This document shows positions 1-7,045 of a stretch of DNA of 9,957 bases, in pieces. Location: NCBI GenBank assembly GCA_022710245.1, contig JAKLHH010000183.1, positions 1 through 9,957 of the forward strand. Direction: 5' to 3'. The position numbers were made by a program, and so were the translations under genes. The stretch's first letter is position 1. Every line of letters starts with the position of its first letter. This stretch comes from Myxococcota bacterium. GTDB lineage: Bacteria > Myxococcota > Polyangia > GCA-2747355 > JAKLHH01. Below the pieces are notes generated by a model. The model had not been told where the DNA came from. It searched no databases and saw only the letters and a program-made list of their open reading frames with translations.

Positions 1-715
1 CGCCGATGAGCTCCGCCATCCGGCGGTTGAAGTAGCGCCTGTGATCCCCGGAGAAGACGACCACCCCCTCCTGGATGTTGTCGACCACCGTCCGGTGCCG
101 GACCTCGCTCTGCTTGAGCGCCTGCTCGGCCTGGCGACGACGCAGCGAGATCGCGACCAGGTGCGCGAGCGCGGCGAGCAGCTCCTCGGGCGGATCGGGG
201 TGGCCTGGCGCGATGGCCACCACCGAGGTCCCGAAGAGCTCTCCCTCGATCACGTGCGCGACGCCCAGGAAGTGGTCGGCGCCGAGGAGCGCCTGCACCG
301 CGGCCCCCACGACGCGCGGCACGGCCCCGAAGGAGAGCTCGGTGAGCGTCGCTTGCCTGCCGACCGGGTGCGCGACGAGCTCCCGGTAGGTCTCGGGGCT
401 CACCGGCGAGCGCACGCTCTCGGCGCGCCCCCCGAGCACCTGCAGCACCCTCTGCAGCAGCCCCGGGGCTGCCTCGACGCGGACCACGTTCAGCGTCCGC
501 GCGTCCCGGTCGTACTCGTTGACCACCGCCCCCCGCGCCCCCGGGATCGCCATCAGGTAGCCGAGCACGAAGTCGTGCAGATCGACCTCCGCCGGGAGGG
601 AGGCGAGCCGGATCGCGAGCGCGGTGATCTCGGCCACGGTCGGGGGCCTCTGCGCCTCGAGCTCGGCGATCCGCCGGCGGAGGGCCTCTCCACCCCCCGG
701 GGTGCTGTCCGCCAT
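1..715 (-). CDS. Sensor protein with GAF and PAS domains, 3' part missing (probable signalling kinase)
   Basis: This gene reads leftwards and runs off the window, so only the first 238 residues are visible. The start is the ATG at 713-715, preceded on the minus strand by GAGGAG (723-728) at a 7-nt spacing. Residues 1-40 are a short helical leader. Residues about 43-195 look like a GAF-type sensor module (alternating strands such as GAVVNEYD and GTSVVAIAP, followed by a closing helix). A charged helical linker, RRRQAEQALKQSEVRHR (192-208), leads into a PAS domain start, VVDNIQEGVVVFSGD (210-224), and then YFNRRMAELIG at the edge. The helix plus 'HRTVVDNIQEGVVV' is the usual PAS entry in multidomain sensor histidine kinases and diguanylate cyclases. 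No signal peptide or membrane span is visible, so the sensor is probably cytosolic. The output domain lies outside the window, so histidine kinase is only the most common possibility. Confidence 0.8.
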   Translation of the reverse strand, partial: MADSTPGGGEALRRRIAELEAQRPPTVAEITALAIRLASLPAEVDLHDFVLGYLMAIPGARGAVVNEYDRDARTLNVVRVEAAPGLLQRVLQVLGGRAESVRSPVSPETYRELVAHPVGRQATLTELSFGAVPRVVGAAVQALLGADHFLGVAHVIEGELFGTSVVAIAPGHPDPPEELLAALAHLVAISLRRRQAEQALKQSEVRHRTVVDNIQEGVVVFSGDHRRYFNRRMAELIG

Positions 716-846
716 GACTGGGCTCCTCGGCCCTGGAGCATCTCACGAATCCCGGCGGGCCGTCCCGGCGAGCTGTTTGCCCTTGCCAACCCGCCCCGCG
801 TGCTCCAAGTATACGCACCACTGTCGCCCCCAAGGAGATCTCCAGC
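716..846. promoter_or_regulatory. Divergent intergenic region between the sensor gene and the DUF2911 gene
   Basis: These 131 bases must hold the start signals of both flanking genes. On the plus strand there is a strong ribosome binding site, AAGGAG (832-837), 9 nt before the ATG at 847. A candidate -10 is TATACG (810-815), inside a small palindrome GTATAC. The only TTG-type -35 nearby (TTGCCA, 783-788) is 21 bp away, which is too far for a standard promoter, so the promoter call is weak. On the minus strand only the GAGGAG site before the sensor start is clear. No operator repeats or RNA structure were recognised. Confidence 0.35.
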
Positions 847-1695
847 ATGCGCCTCGCCTGGCCGATCACCACTGCCCTCCTCGCCTTCACCCTCGCCGGC
901 CCGCGCCCCGCCGCCGCGCAGGCGCTCGAGCTGCCGCGCCTCAGCCCCGGCGCGAAGGTCAGCCAGGTGGTGGGCCTGACCGAGATCAGCGTCGACTACA
1001 GCAGCCCCGCCGCGCGAGGGCGGGCGGTCTTCGGGGGGCTCGTCCCCTATGACAAGCTCTGGCGGACGGGCGCCAACCAGGCGACGAAGATCACCTTCAG
1101 CAAGGACATCACCGTGGGCGGCAAGCCGGTCCCCGCCGGCACCTACGCGCTCTTCACCATCCCCGCCAAGCAGGCGTGGACCGTGATCCTCAACAAGAAC
1201 CCGAACCAGGGCGGCACCAACGACTACAAGCAGGAGCTCGACCTCCTGCGCTTCCCGGTCAAGCCGGCCACCGCGCCCAAGCGCGAGCGCCTGACCTTCC
1301 TCTTCAGCAACACCAGCGAGGACGCCACCTCGCTCGACCTGGAATGGGCCGGGGTGCGCGTCTCCATCCCGATCAAGGCCGAGACCGCCAAGCAGGTCGC
1401 CGCCGCGCTCAAGGCCCTCGACGCCATGCCGGGCCGCCCGCTGATCATCGCGGCGCGCTACCTCCTCGACGCCAAGAAGGACTACCCGCGCGCGCTGAGG
1501 TACGTGGACAGCGCCCTCGCGCTGAAGGAGGAGTGGTTCGGGCTCTGGACCAAGGCGCAGCTCCTCGCCGCCATGGGCAAGAAGCCAGCCGCCTGCCCCG
1601 CCGCGAAGAGCGCGCAGGAGGCCGGGGCGAAGGCCCCCTACTTCCCCTTCGCCGACGACGTGAAGAAGGCGCTCGCCGAGTGGAAGTGCAAGTGA
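847..1695 (+). CDS. Secreted DUF2911-domain protein with helical C-terminal tail
   Basis: A 282-residue protein. The start is supported by AAGGAG 9 nt upstream and by a Sec signal peptide starting there: a short basic n-region (MR), a hydrophobic core to about residue 18 and a likely cleavage site after PAAA (near residue 24). Residues about 32-175 match the DUF2911 family: a 'YSSPAARGR' segment (51-59), then FGGLVPYDKLWRTGANQAT (62-80), FSKDITVGGKPVPAGTYALF (84-103) and WTVILNK (111-117). The family is common in Bacteroidota, Acidobacteriota and deltaproteobacteria; its biochemical function is unknown, and an exported beta-sandwich is expected. From about 185 the protein is helical, with alternating small and charged residues that resemble a degenerate TPR pair. 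Two cysteines (250 and 281) could form a periplasmic disulfide. It appears to be a single-gene unit, converging on bshA with 16 bp between the stop codons. The family call is firm; the role is unknown. Confidence 0.88.
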   Translation: MRLAWPITTALLAFTLAGPRPAAAQALELPRLSPGAKVSQVVGLTEISVDYSSPAARGRAVFGGLVPYDKLWRTGANQATKITFSKDITVGGKPVPAGTYALFTIPAKQAWTVILNKNPNQGGTNDYKQELDLLRFPVKPATAPKRERLTFLFSNTSEDATSLDLEWAGVRVSIPIKAETAKQVAAALKALDAMPGRPLIIAARYLLDAKKDYPRALRYVDSALALKEEWFGLWTKAQLLAAMGKKPAACPAAKSAQEAGAKAPYFPFADDVKKALAEWKCK

Positions 1696-1713
1696 GCGCG
1701 GCGCGCGGCGCTC
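1694..1713. terminator. GC-rich hairpin spanning both convergent stop codons
   Basis: The sequence gagcgc-ggcgcgcg-gcgctc forms a 6-bp stem with an 8-nt loop. It begins inside the TGA of the DUF2911 gene and ends inside the reverse-strand stop of bshA. A second small stem, gctcg-cgccg-cgagc (1716-1730), lies inside the bshA end. No T-run follows on either strand, so this is not a classical intrinsic terminator; it could slow polymerase or protect the 3' ends of both messages. In DNA this rich in G and C, short stems also arise by chance. Confidence 0.3.
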
Positions 1714-2842
1714 AGGCTCGCGCCGCGAGCACCCGCCGGTAGTACTCCTCGTAGCGCGTGACCATCGGCTCCTGCTGGAAGCGCGCGAGCACTCGCGCCC
1801 GCGCGGACGCCGCCATCCCTCGCCGGAGCTCCGCGTCGGAGAGGAGCCGCACCGCCGCGGCGGCCATCCCCGCCACGTCACCTGCCTCGCAGAGGAGCCC
1901 GGTCTCACCGTCGCTGACCACCTCCGGCACGCCGCCCACCCGCGAGCCCACCACTGGCACGCCGCAGCTCTGCGCCTCGAGCGCGGCGACGCCGAAGCTC
2001 TCGCTGCTGCTCGGGAGGAGGAAGACGTCGGCCTGCTGCAAGGCCTCGCGGAAGTCGGCCTGCAGGCCGAGCAGGCGCACCGCGCCCTCGAGGCCGAGCT
2101 CGCGCACGATCGCCTCGACGCGCGGCCGCTCGGGCCCGTCGCCGACCAGGACCAGCTCGGCGGGGAGCGTCTCGCGGACCCTGGCCAGCACCCGGACCGC
2201 GTCCTCGACCCGCTTCAGCGGCCGGAAGTTGGAGACGTGGATCAGCACCCCCCCGTTGCGGTCGCGCCGGGGCGCCGGCTGGAAGTAGCCCGCGTCGACG
2301 AAGTTCGGGATCACCTCGATGGCGACGGCCGGCGGGAGCTGGAGCAGCTCGCGCGCAGCCTGCGCCAGGTGGCTGGACGGCACGGTGATGCCGTCGCCCC
2401 CGAGGAGCGAGAGCCGCGTGACCGGGAGCAGCGCCGGATCGCTGCCCACCACCGTGACGTCGGTGCCGTGCAGCGTGGTGATGATGCGCGGCGAGGCAGC
2501 GCCGAGGAGCTGGCGCGCGAGGTAGGCGCTCGTCGCGTGCGGCACCCCGTAGTGCAGGTGGAGCACGTCGAGCCCGCTCGCCGCGCTCACCTCGGCGAGC
2601 TTCCCCGCGAGCGCCAGCGGGTACGGGCAGAGGTGCAGGAGCGGGTACTCGCGGAGCTCGACGCGATGAAAGGTGAAGCGCTCGGAGCGCCCGCGGAGGC
2701 GCTCGGGGAGGTCGAAGCCGATGAAGCACACGTCGTGGCCGCGCCGGGCCAGGCCGCAGCCGAGCTCGCTGGCGATGACGCCGCTCCCGCCCGTGGTCGG
2801 GTAGCAGGTGATGCCGATGCGCAGGGGACGAGGGCTGCTCAT
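1712..2842 (-). CDS. bshA: N-acetyl-alpha-D-glucosaminyl L-malate synthase (bacillithiol synthesis, first step)
   Basis: A 376-residue GT4-family glycosyltransferase, full length for BshA. The family transfers GlcNAc from UDP-GlcNAc to L-malate in the cytosol, giving GlcNAc-malate. Visible landmarks are the N-terminal loop ITCYPTTGGSG (11-21), LHLHYGVPHATSAYLAR (94-110), ITTLHGTDVTVVGSDP (121-136), PNFVDAGYF (179-187), the linker SNFRPLKRVEDAV (204-216), GDGPER (234-239) and the nucleotide-binding ESFGVAALE (281-289, the GT4 E-x7-E pair) with CGVPVVGSRVGGVPEVV following. The HYGVPHA and LHGTDVT stretches set BshA apart from generic GT4 enzymes. The ATG at 2840-2842 overlaps the bshC stop as ATGA, so translation is probably coupled and both genes share the promoter upstream of bshC. 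Another GT4 activity is possible in principle, but the adjacent bshC makes the assignment strong. Confidence 0.95.
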   Translation of the reverse strand: MSSPRPLRIGITCYPTTGGSGVIASELGCGLARRGHDVCFIGFDLPERLRGRSERFTFHRVELREYPLLHLCPYPLALAGKLAEVSAASGLDVLHLHYGVPHATSAYLARQLLGAASPRIITTLHGTDVTVVGSDPALLPVTRLSLLGGDGITVPSSHLAQAARELLQLPPAVAIEVIPNFVDAGYFQPAPRRDRNGGVLIHVSNFRPLKRVEDAVRVLARVRETLPAELVLVGDGPERPRVEAIVRELGLEGAVRLLGLQADFREALQQADVFLLPSSSESFGVAALEAQSCGVPVVGSRVGGVPEVVSDGETGLLCEAGDVAGMAAAAVRLLSDAELRRGMAASARARVLARFQQEPMVTRYEEYYRRVLAARA

Positions 2843-4455
2843 AGCTCGAGATCTCGCAGCGCGGGCTCGAAGGGGCGCGTGGCCGCGAGGACCTTCTCGC
2901 AGACGGCCCGCGCGCCGTGGCGGCAGGCGAAGGAGGGCATCGCGAGGACGCGCTCCTGCGGCGCGCCCCCCGGCGTGAGGAAGGCTTGCAGCCGGTCGAC
3001 GCGCTCCACGGTGACCTGGTCGCGCTCGAGGAGCGCGGCGCCGTAGCGCGCGCAGAGGCGCCGGACCGTGTGCTCGAAGCTCGCGCGCGCCTTCTGGACG
3101 GGCTCGCGCAGGCTCGGGTGCGTGGCCTCCACCTCGGCGAGGTGCGGCGCGACCGCGCCGAGGAGGCGGGCGATGAGCTCCTCGGGTGGTGGCCGGTCCG
3201 CGGCGGCGCCGAGCCGGCGGAGCAGGTCGGCGCGCGGCACCTCGGCGTCGGCGGCCGCGCGGAGCCCGAGCTTGCCGAGGAGCGCGCGGGTCCCTGCCTC
3301 CAGGCAGCGGAAGCGCGCGCGAGGCACCACCAGCGGCTGCTCGAGGCCGAGGAGCGCGTAGAGCGGCGCGAGCTGGGCCAGGTAGTCGATCTCGTGCGGG
3401 CCCGCGACGTAGGCCACCGTCGGCAGGAGGTGATCCTGCACGAGCGGCCGGAGCAGCGCCGTCGTCGAGAAGCGGAGCGGCTCGGTCTCGAGGAGCTCGA
3501 GGAGCTCGGGCTCGCTGAAGGTCGAGTCCTCGCCCGTGCCCTGCAGGCGATAGCCCGCCGGCGCGCGCCCGAGCCGGTAGCGCGGCCCCTCAGGGCGCCC
3601 CTGGTGCAGGCAGAGCAGGGTCGCGCCGGCGCGGACCGGGACCTGCTCCTCGAAGCCGGCCTCACGGAGCTCGCGCGAGCGGGCCGCGAGCGCGGCCTCG
3701 AGCTCGGCGGCGCGCAGGAGCGCGCTCCGGTAGAGCGGCGCGGCGAGGCGCGCGACGGCCGGACGCCGCGGATCGAGGAGCAGCAGGCCCTCCTCGGCGA
3801 AGAGCTCCGCGAGGAGCCCGGCGAAGGCCGCGCCCGGCGACCTGCCCGGGCGGTAGTGTGCCCCGAGCTGCGCCAGGGTCTCGGCGGCGTGCGGCTCGCC
3901 CCCGAGCGCCGCCTCGAGCCGCGCGAGCTCGCCCTGCACCTCGGGCCCCAGCGCGCGGTGAGCGACCGAGACCCGCGCCAGCGACGGAGCCCCCTCGGCC
4001 AGCTCCAGCTCGAGCGGGGGCCCCGACGGGCGCGCCACCCGGCAGCGGCGGATCTCGGCGAAGTCGTGGTCCTCGGTCTGCAGCCAGAAGAGCGGGACGC
4101 AGGGCACCCCCGACTCGCGCTCGATGGCTCGCGCGGTGACCACCACCGAGGCCGCCTTGTAGAGCGTGTAGAGCGGCCCGAGGAAGAGCCCGACCTGCTG
4201 GCCGCTCACCGCCACCACGGTGCCCGGCGCGGCGAGGGACTCGAGGTGGCGCTCGCGCGCGGCGCTCGGCGCGAGGACGGCCTGCTGCTCGCGCAGCTCG
4301 GCGAGCAACGCGGGCGCGGGCGCGGGCCCGAGCGCACGCGCGGCGGCGCGCCTGGCGAGGCCGACGCGACCCTCGCGGTCCTGGAAGTGGAGCGGCAAGA
4401 ACCGGAGCGCATCCGCACCGGCGGCGAGGTAGGAAGCAGACAGCGACGTGGGCAT
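2839..4455 (-). CDS. bshC: Putative cysteine ligase BshC (bacillithiol synthesis, last step)
   Basis: I chose the ATG at 4453-4455, giving 538 residues, close to the roughly 540 residues of known BshC proteins. The frame stays open upstream to 4674, but that extension would run into the divergent PIG-L gene and is an Arg/Ser-rich non-native sequence. The family is thought to add L-cysteine to GlcN-malate to make bacillithiol. Family motifs present are SGQQVGLFLGPLYTLYK (84-100), PLFWLQTEDHDFAEI (121-135) and QDHLLPTVAYVAGPHEIDYL (340-359), followed by PLVVPRARF (374-382). The C-terminal third is rich in helices, consistent with the coiled-coil region of the family. Its stop overlaps the bshA start by four bases. 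The leader contains two AGGT elements, the nearer one 5 nt before the ATG, instead of a strong Shine-Dalgarno site. Confidence in the family is high. The ligase activity is inferred from pathway genetics of the family, not from this sequence. Confidence 0.95.
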   Translation of the reverse strand: MPTSLSASYLAAGADALRFLPLHFQDREGRVGLARRAAARALGPAPAPALLAELREQQAVLAPSAARERHLESLAAPGTVVAVSGQQVGLFLGPLYTLYKAASVVVTARAIERESGVPCVPLFWLQTEDHDFAEIRRCRVARPSGPPLELELAEGAPSLARVSVAHRALGPEVQGELARLEAALGGEPHAAETLAQLGAHYRPGRSPGAAFAGLLAELFAEEGLLLLDPRRPAVARLAAPLYRSALLRAAELEAALAARSRELREAGFEEQVPVRAGATLLCLHQGRPEGPRYRLGRAPAGYRLQGTGEDSTFSEPELLELLETEPLRFSTTALLRPLVQDHLLPTVAYVAGPHEIDYLAQLAPLYALLGLEQPLVVPRARFRCLEAGTRALLGKLGLRAAADAEVPRADLLRRLGAAADRPPPEELIARLLGAVAPHLAEVEATHPSLREPVQKARASFEHTVRRLCARYGAALLERDQVTVERVDRLQAFLTPGGAPQERVLAMPSFACRHGARAVCEKVLAATRPFEPALRDLEL

Positions 4456-4456
4456 T

Positions 4457-4477
4457 CGAGACCTGCGAGACCTGCGA
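4457..4477. repeat. Tandem 9-bp direct repeat in the bshC leader
   Basis: The unit cgagacctg occurs at 4457-4465 and 4466-4474, followed by a partial third copy (cga). On the minus strand this fills the predicted bshC 5' leader, immediately before the start codon, and places two AGGT elements one repeat apart. It may be a protein binding site, a translational element, or chance duplication. Confidence 0.6.
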
Positions 4478-4480
4478 CTC

Positions 4481-4508
4481 AATCTACAACATGCGAGCGT
4501 CGCGGCAA
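4481..4508 (-). promoter_or_regulatory. Candidate sigma-70-type promoter of bshC-bshA
   Basis: Read on the minus strand, TTGCCG (4508-4503) is followed after 16 bp by TAGATT (4486-4481). Each hexamer matches four of six consensus bases. Transcription would start near 4474, about 20 nt before the bshC ATG. The A+T-richer composition here stands out from the surrounding coding DNA. Both boxes are imperfect. Confidence 0.4.
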
Positions 4509-4513
4509 GGGGT

Positions 4514-4522
4514 TGATATACT
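4514..4522 (+). promoter_or_regulatory. Candidate extended -10 promoter of the PIG-L/symporter cluster, giving a near-leaderless message
   Basis: TGATATACT is an extended -10 element: TG, one base, then TATACT (4517-4522), five of six consensus matches. No -35 hexamer is visible at 16-18 bp, which is typical of extended -10 promoters. A start about seven bases downstream falls at 4529-4531, directly before the ATG at 4532, so the message would have almost no leader. The only purine-rich site (AAGGGG, 4507-4512) is 19 nt from the ATG, too far for a Shine-Dalgarno, which fits leaderless translation. The region where a -35 would sit overlaps the candidate bshC promoter. Confidence 0.45.
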
Positions 4523-4531
4523 ACTGCGACG

Positions 4532-7045
4532 ATGAGGTCGTCGCTCTTGCTCGCGCTCTCACTCCCGCTCGCCTCAGGTCTCCTCTGCAGCTCCGTCGAC
4601 GCCGGCGCTCCGCCGCGCCAGCCAGGCGCCGGCGAGCTCCTCCGCCGCATCGAGCGCCTCGGCGTGGTCGGCAACGTGCTCTACGTCGCCGCCCACCCCG
4701 ACGACGAGAACACGCGCCTCCTCGCCTACCTCGTCGGTGAGCGATCGCTGCGCACGGCCTACCTCTCGCTCACGCGCGGGGACGGCGGCCAGAACCTGAT
4801 CGGCGCCGAGCAAGGACCGCTGCTCGGGCTGATCCGCACGCAGGAGCTCCTGGCGGCCCGCCGCGTCGACGGCGCCGAGCAGTACTTCACCCGCGCGCGC
4901 GACTTCGGCTACTCGAAGACCGCGGCCGAGACGCTCTCGATCTGGGACAGGGACGCGGTGCTCGCCGACCTCGTCTGGGTCATCCGCCGCTTCCGCCCCG
5001 ACGTGATCATCACCCGCTTCCCGAGCAGGGGCCTCGACACGCACGGCCACCACACCGCCTCGGCGGTCCTCGCCGAGCAGGCCTTCAGCGCCGCGGCCGA
5101 CCCGCGCGCGCACCCGGAGCAGCTCCGGTACGTGGGCGTCTGGAAGGCCCGGCGCCTGCTGCAGAACAAGCCCATCTTCCCGGGCCTCACGCCCGCCGTC
5201 GACGTCTCGCGTTTCCTCACGCTCGACGTCGGCGGCTACAGCCCGCTCCTCGGCGTCTCCTGGGGCGAGGTCGCCGCCACCGCGCGGAGCATGCACAAGA
5301 GCCAGGGCTTCGGCGTGCCCTCGGTGCGCGGCCCCGTGCCGGAGTACTTCGAGGTGCTCCAGGGCGACCGGCCGCGCGGGCGCGACCCCCTCGGCGGCCT
5401 GCCCTTCGACTGGGGACGCGTGAAGGGCGCCGCGCGCCTCGCCGACCTCCTGGCGAAGGCCCGCCGCGGCTTCGACGCGCAGCACCCCGAGCGCAGCCTC
5501 GAGCGGCTCCTCGAGGCCGCGGCCGAGCTCGAGCGCGTCCCCGCGAACCCCTGGAAGGAGGAGAAGCTCCGGGAGCTCGGCGAGGTCGCCGCCGCCTGCG
5601 CGGGCCTCTTCGTCGAGGCGACCGCGGCCGACTTCCGCGCCGTGCCGGGCGGGAAGGTGAAGCTCACCCTCGGCGCCATCAACCGCTCGCCGGCCGCGCT
5701 GTGGCTGAAGGAGGTGCGACTCCTCGGACCGCTCGCCGCGGGTGAGGCCCGCGTCGTCCGCGTCGGCAAGCCGCTCGCCGAGCACCAGCCCTGGCAGCGA
5801 GAGCGCACCCTCGCCCTCGCCAGCGACGCGCCCCTCTCCAGCCCCTACTGGCTCGAGGCGCAGCCGCGCGGAGGCGACTACGTGATCAAGGACCAGCGGC
5901 TCGTCGGCGAGGCCGAGAGCCCGCCGCCGCTCGCCGTGGAGTTCGTGGTGCAGAGCGGCGGCCGGAGCGTCACCCTGCGCCGCGCGGTCCTCTACAAGTG
6001 GACCGACCCCGTGGCCGGCGAGCGCTGGCGGCCCCTCGAGCTGGCGCCCGCCGTCACCGCCACGCCCGCCGCCCGGGACCTCGTCTTCCCCGACCGCAAG
6101 GCGCGCCCCCTCGCGGTCACCCTGCAGGCCTTCGCCGACGGCCAGAGCGGGAGCGTCCGCCTGGAGCTCCCGGCCGGCTTCAGCGCCGCGCCCGCGCGCC
6201 TCCCCTTCCGCCTCGAGCGCAGGGGCGACGAGGAGGAGATCACCTTCACGGTGCGGCCCGCGGGCGCCGGCCGGGGCCAGCTGCGCGTGGTGGTCGAGGT
6301 GGGCAAGCTCGAGCTCTCCCGCGCGCTCGCGCGCGTCGACTGCTCGCACCTGCCGATCCAGACGGTCTTCCCCCAGGCCAGCGTCGCCGTCAGCCGCTTC
6401 GACCTCGCGCGCAAGGTCGACCGCCCGATCGGCTACCTCCCGGGCGCCGGGGACGAGGTGCCGGCCGCGCTCCGCGCCGTCGACTACAAGGTGACCCTCC
6501 TCGATGACGAGGCGCTCACGCGCCAGCCGCTCGGCCGCTTCGCGGCCATCGTCGTCGGCGTGCGGGCCTACAACGTGAACCCGCGGCTCGCCTTCCACCA
6601 CCGGCGGCTGATGGAGTACGTGAAGGCGGGCGGCACGCTGATCGCGCAGTACTCGACCTCGAACCGCCTGAGCAAGGTCGTCGCGCCGATGGGCCCCTAC
6701 CCCTTCGCGCTCTCGCAGGAGCGCGTCACCGACGAGCGCGCCGCCGTCACGCTCGAGGCGCCCGAGCACCCCCTGCTGACGCGCCCGAACCGCATCAGCG
6801 CCGCCGACTTCGAGGGCTGGGTGCAGGAGCGCGGGCTCTACTTCGCCGGCACCTGGGACCAACGCTACCAGACGCTGCTCAGCATGCACGACCCCGGTGA
6901 GCCGCCGAGGCGCGGCAGCCTCCTCGTCGCGCGGTACGGCAAGGGGACCTTCGTCTACACGGGGCTCGCCTTCTTCCGCCAGCTCCCGGCCGGCGTGCCC
7001 GGCGCCTACCGGCTCTTCGCCAACCTGCTCGCGCATGGCCGCTGA
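4532..7045 (+). CDS. Exported PIG-L (LmbE) family deacetylase with C-terminal glutamine-amidotransferase-like domain
   Basis: An 837-residue protein with an N-terminal Sec signal (MRSSLLLALSLPLASG; likely cleavage near VDA, residues 22-24), so it probably acts in the periplasm. The ATG at 4532 is the only usable start, because a TGA lies in frame just upstream. Residues 44-270 are the PIG-L fold. AHPDDE (54-59) supplies zinc ligands H55 and D58 and base D57, by analogy with MshB; HGHH (171-174) supplies the catalytic H171 and third zinc ligand H174. TRGDGGQN (81-88), RTQELLAARR (102-111) and HKSQGFG (255-261) are also typical. Residues about 365-600 look like beta-rich accessory modules (for example ELPAGFSAAPARLPFRLE). 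Residues about 613-837 resemble a class I glutamine-amidotransferase/ThuA-like domain (AAIVVGVRAYN, EYVKAGGTLIAQYS, GKGTFVYTGLAFFR) without an obvious catalytic Cys. The enzyme should remove an acyl group from an N-acylated amino sugar or related amide; its substrate is unknown. It is divergent from bshC and leads the symporter cluster. Its export argues against it being the cytosolic BshB. Confidence 0.9.
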   Translation: MRSSLLLALSLPLASGLLCSSVDAGAPPRQPGAGELLRRIERLGVVGNVLYVAAHPDDENTRLLAYLVGERSLRTAYLSLTRGDGGQNLIGAEQGPLLGLIRTQELLAARRVDGAEQYFTRARDFGYSKTAAETLSIWDRDAVLADLVWVIRRFRPDVIITRFPSRGLDTHGHHTASAVLAEQAFSAAADPRAHPEQLRYVGVWKARRLLQNKPIFPGLTPAVDVSRFLTLDVGGYSPLLGVSWGEVAATARSMHKSQGFGVPSVRGPVPEYFEVLQGDRPRGRDPLGGLPFDWGRVKGAARLADLLAKARRGFDAQHPERSLERLLEAAAELERVPANPWKEEKLRELGEVAAACAGLFVEATAADFRAVPGGKVKLTLGAINRSPAALWLKEVRLLGPLAAGEARVVRVGKPLAEHQPWQRERTLALASDAPLSSPYWLEAQPRGGDYVIKDQRLVGEAESPPPLAVEFVVQSGGRSVTLRRAVLYKWTDPVAGERWRPLELAPAVTATPAARDLVFPDRKARPLAVTLQAFADGQSGSVRLELPAGFSAAPARLPFRLERRGDEEEITFTVRPAGAGRGQLRVVVEVGKLELSRALARVDCSHLPIQTVFPQASVAVSRFDLARKVDRPIGYLPGAGDEVPAALRAVDYKVTLLDDEALTRQPLGRFAAIVVGVRAYNVNPRLAFHHRRLMEYVKAGGTLIAQYSTSNRLSKVVAPMGPYPFALSQERVTDERAAVTLEAPEHPLLTRPNRISAADFEGWVQERGLYFAGTWDQRYQTLLSMHDPGEPPRRGSLLVARYGKGTFVYTGLAFFRQLPAGVPGAYRLFANLLAHGR

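Noticed and set aside
553..1908. Long minus-strand open frame of 451 codons across the DUF2911 gene and the bshA end
   Set aside because: It is Arg/Gly/Pro-rich with no recognisable motif and is antisense to a DUF2911 gene with a signal peptide, ribosome site and family motifs.
1905..3665. Minus-strand open frame of 586 codons over bshA and bshC
   Set aside because: It is the same strand in a shifted frame, a Ser/Arg/Ala-rich shadow without motifs; bshA and bshC are intact in their own frames, so no frameshift needs explaining.
4456..4674. 73-residue N-terminal extension of BshC
   Set aside because: It would overlap the divergent PIG-L gene and its promoter, is Arg/Ser-rich, and makes the protein longer than the family; the internal ATG at 4453-4455 gives the normal length.
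2917..4740. Plus-strand open frame of 607 codons opposite bshC
   Set aside because: Antisense shadow; it runs across the divergent promoter region into the PIG-L gene in a wrong frame.
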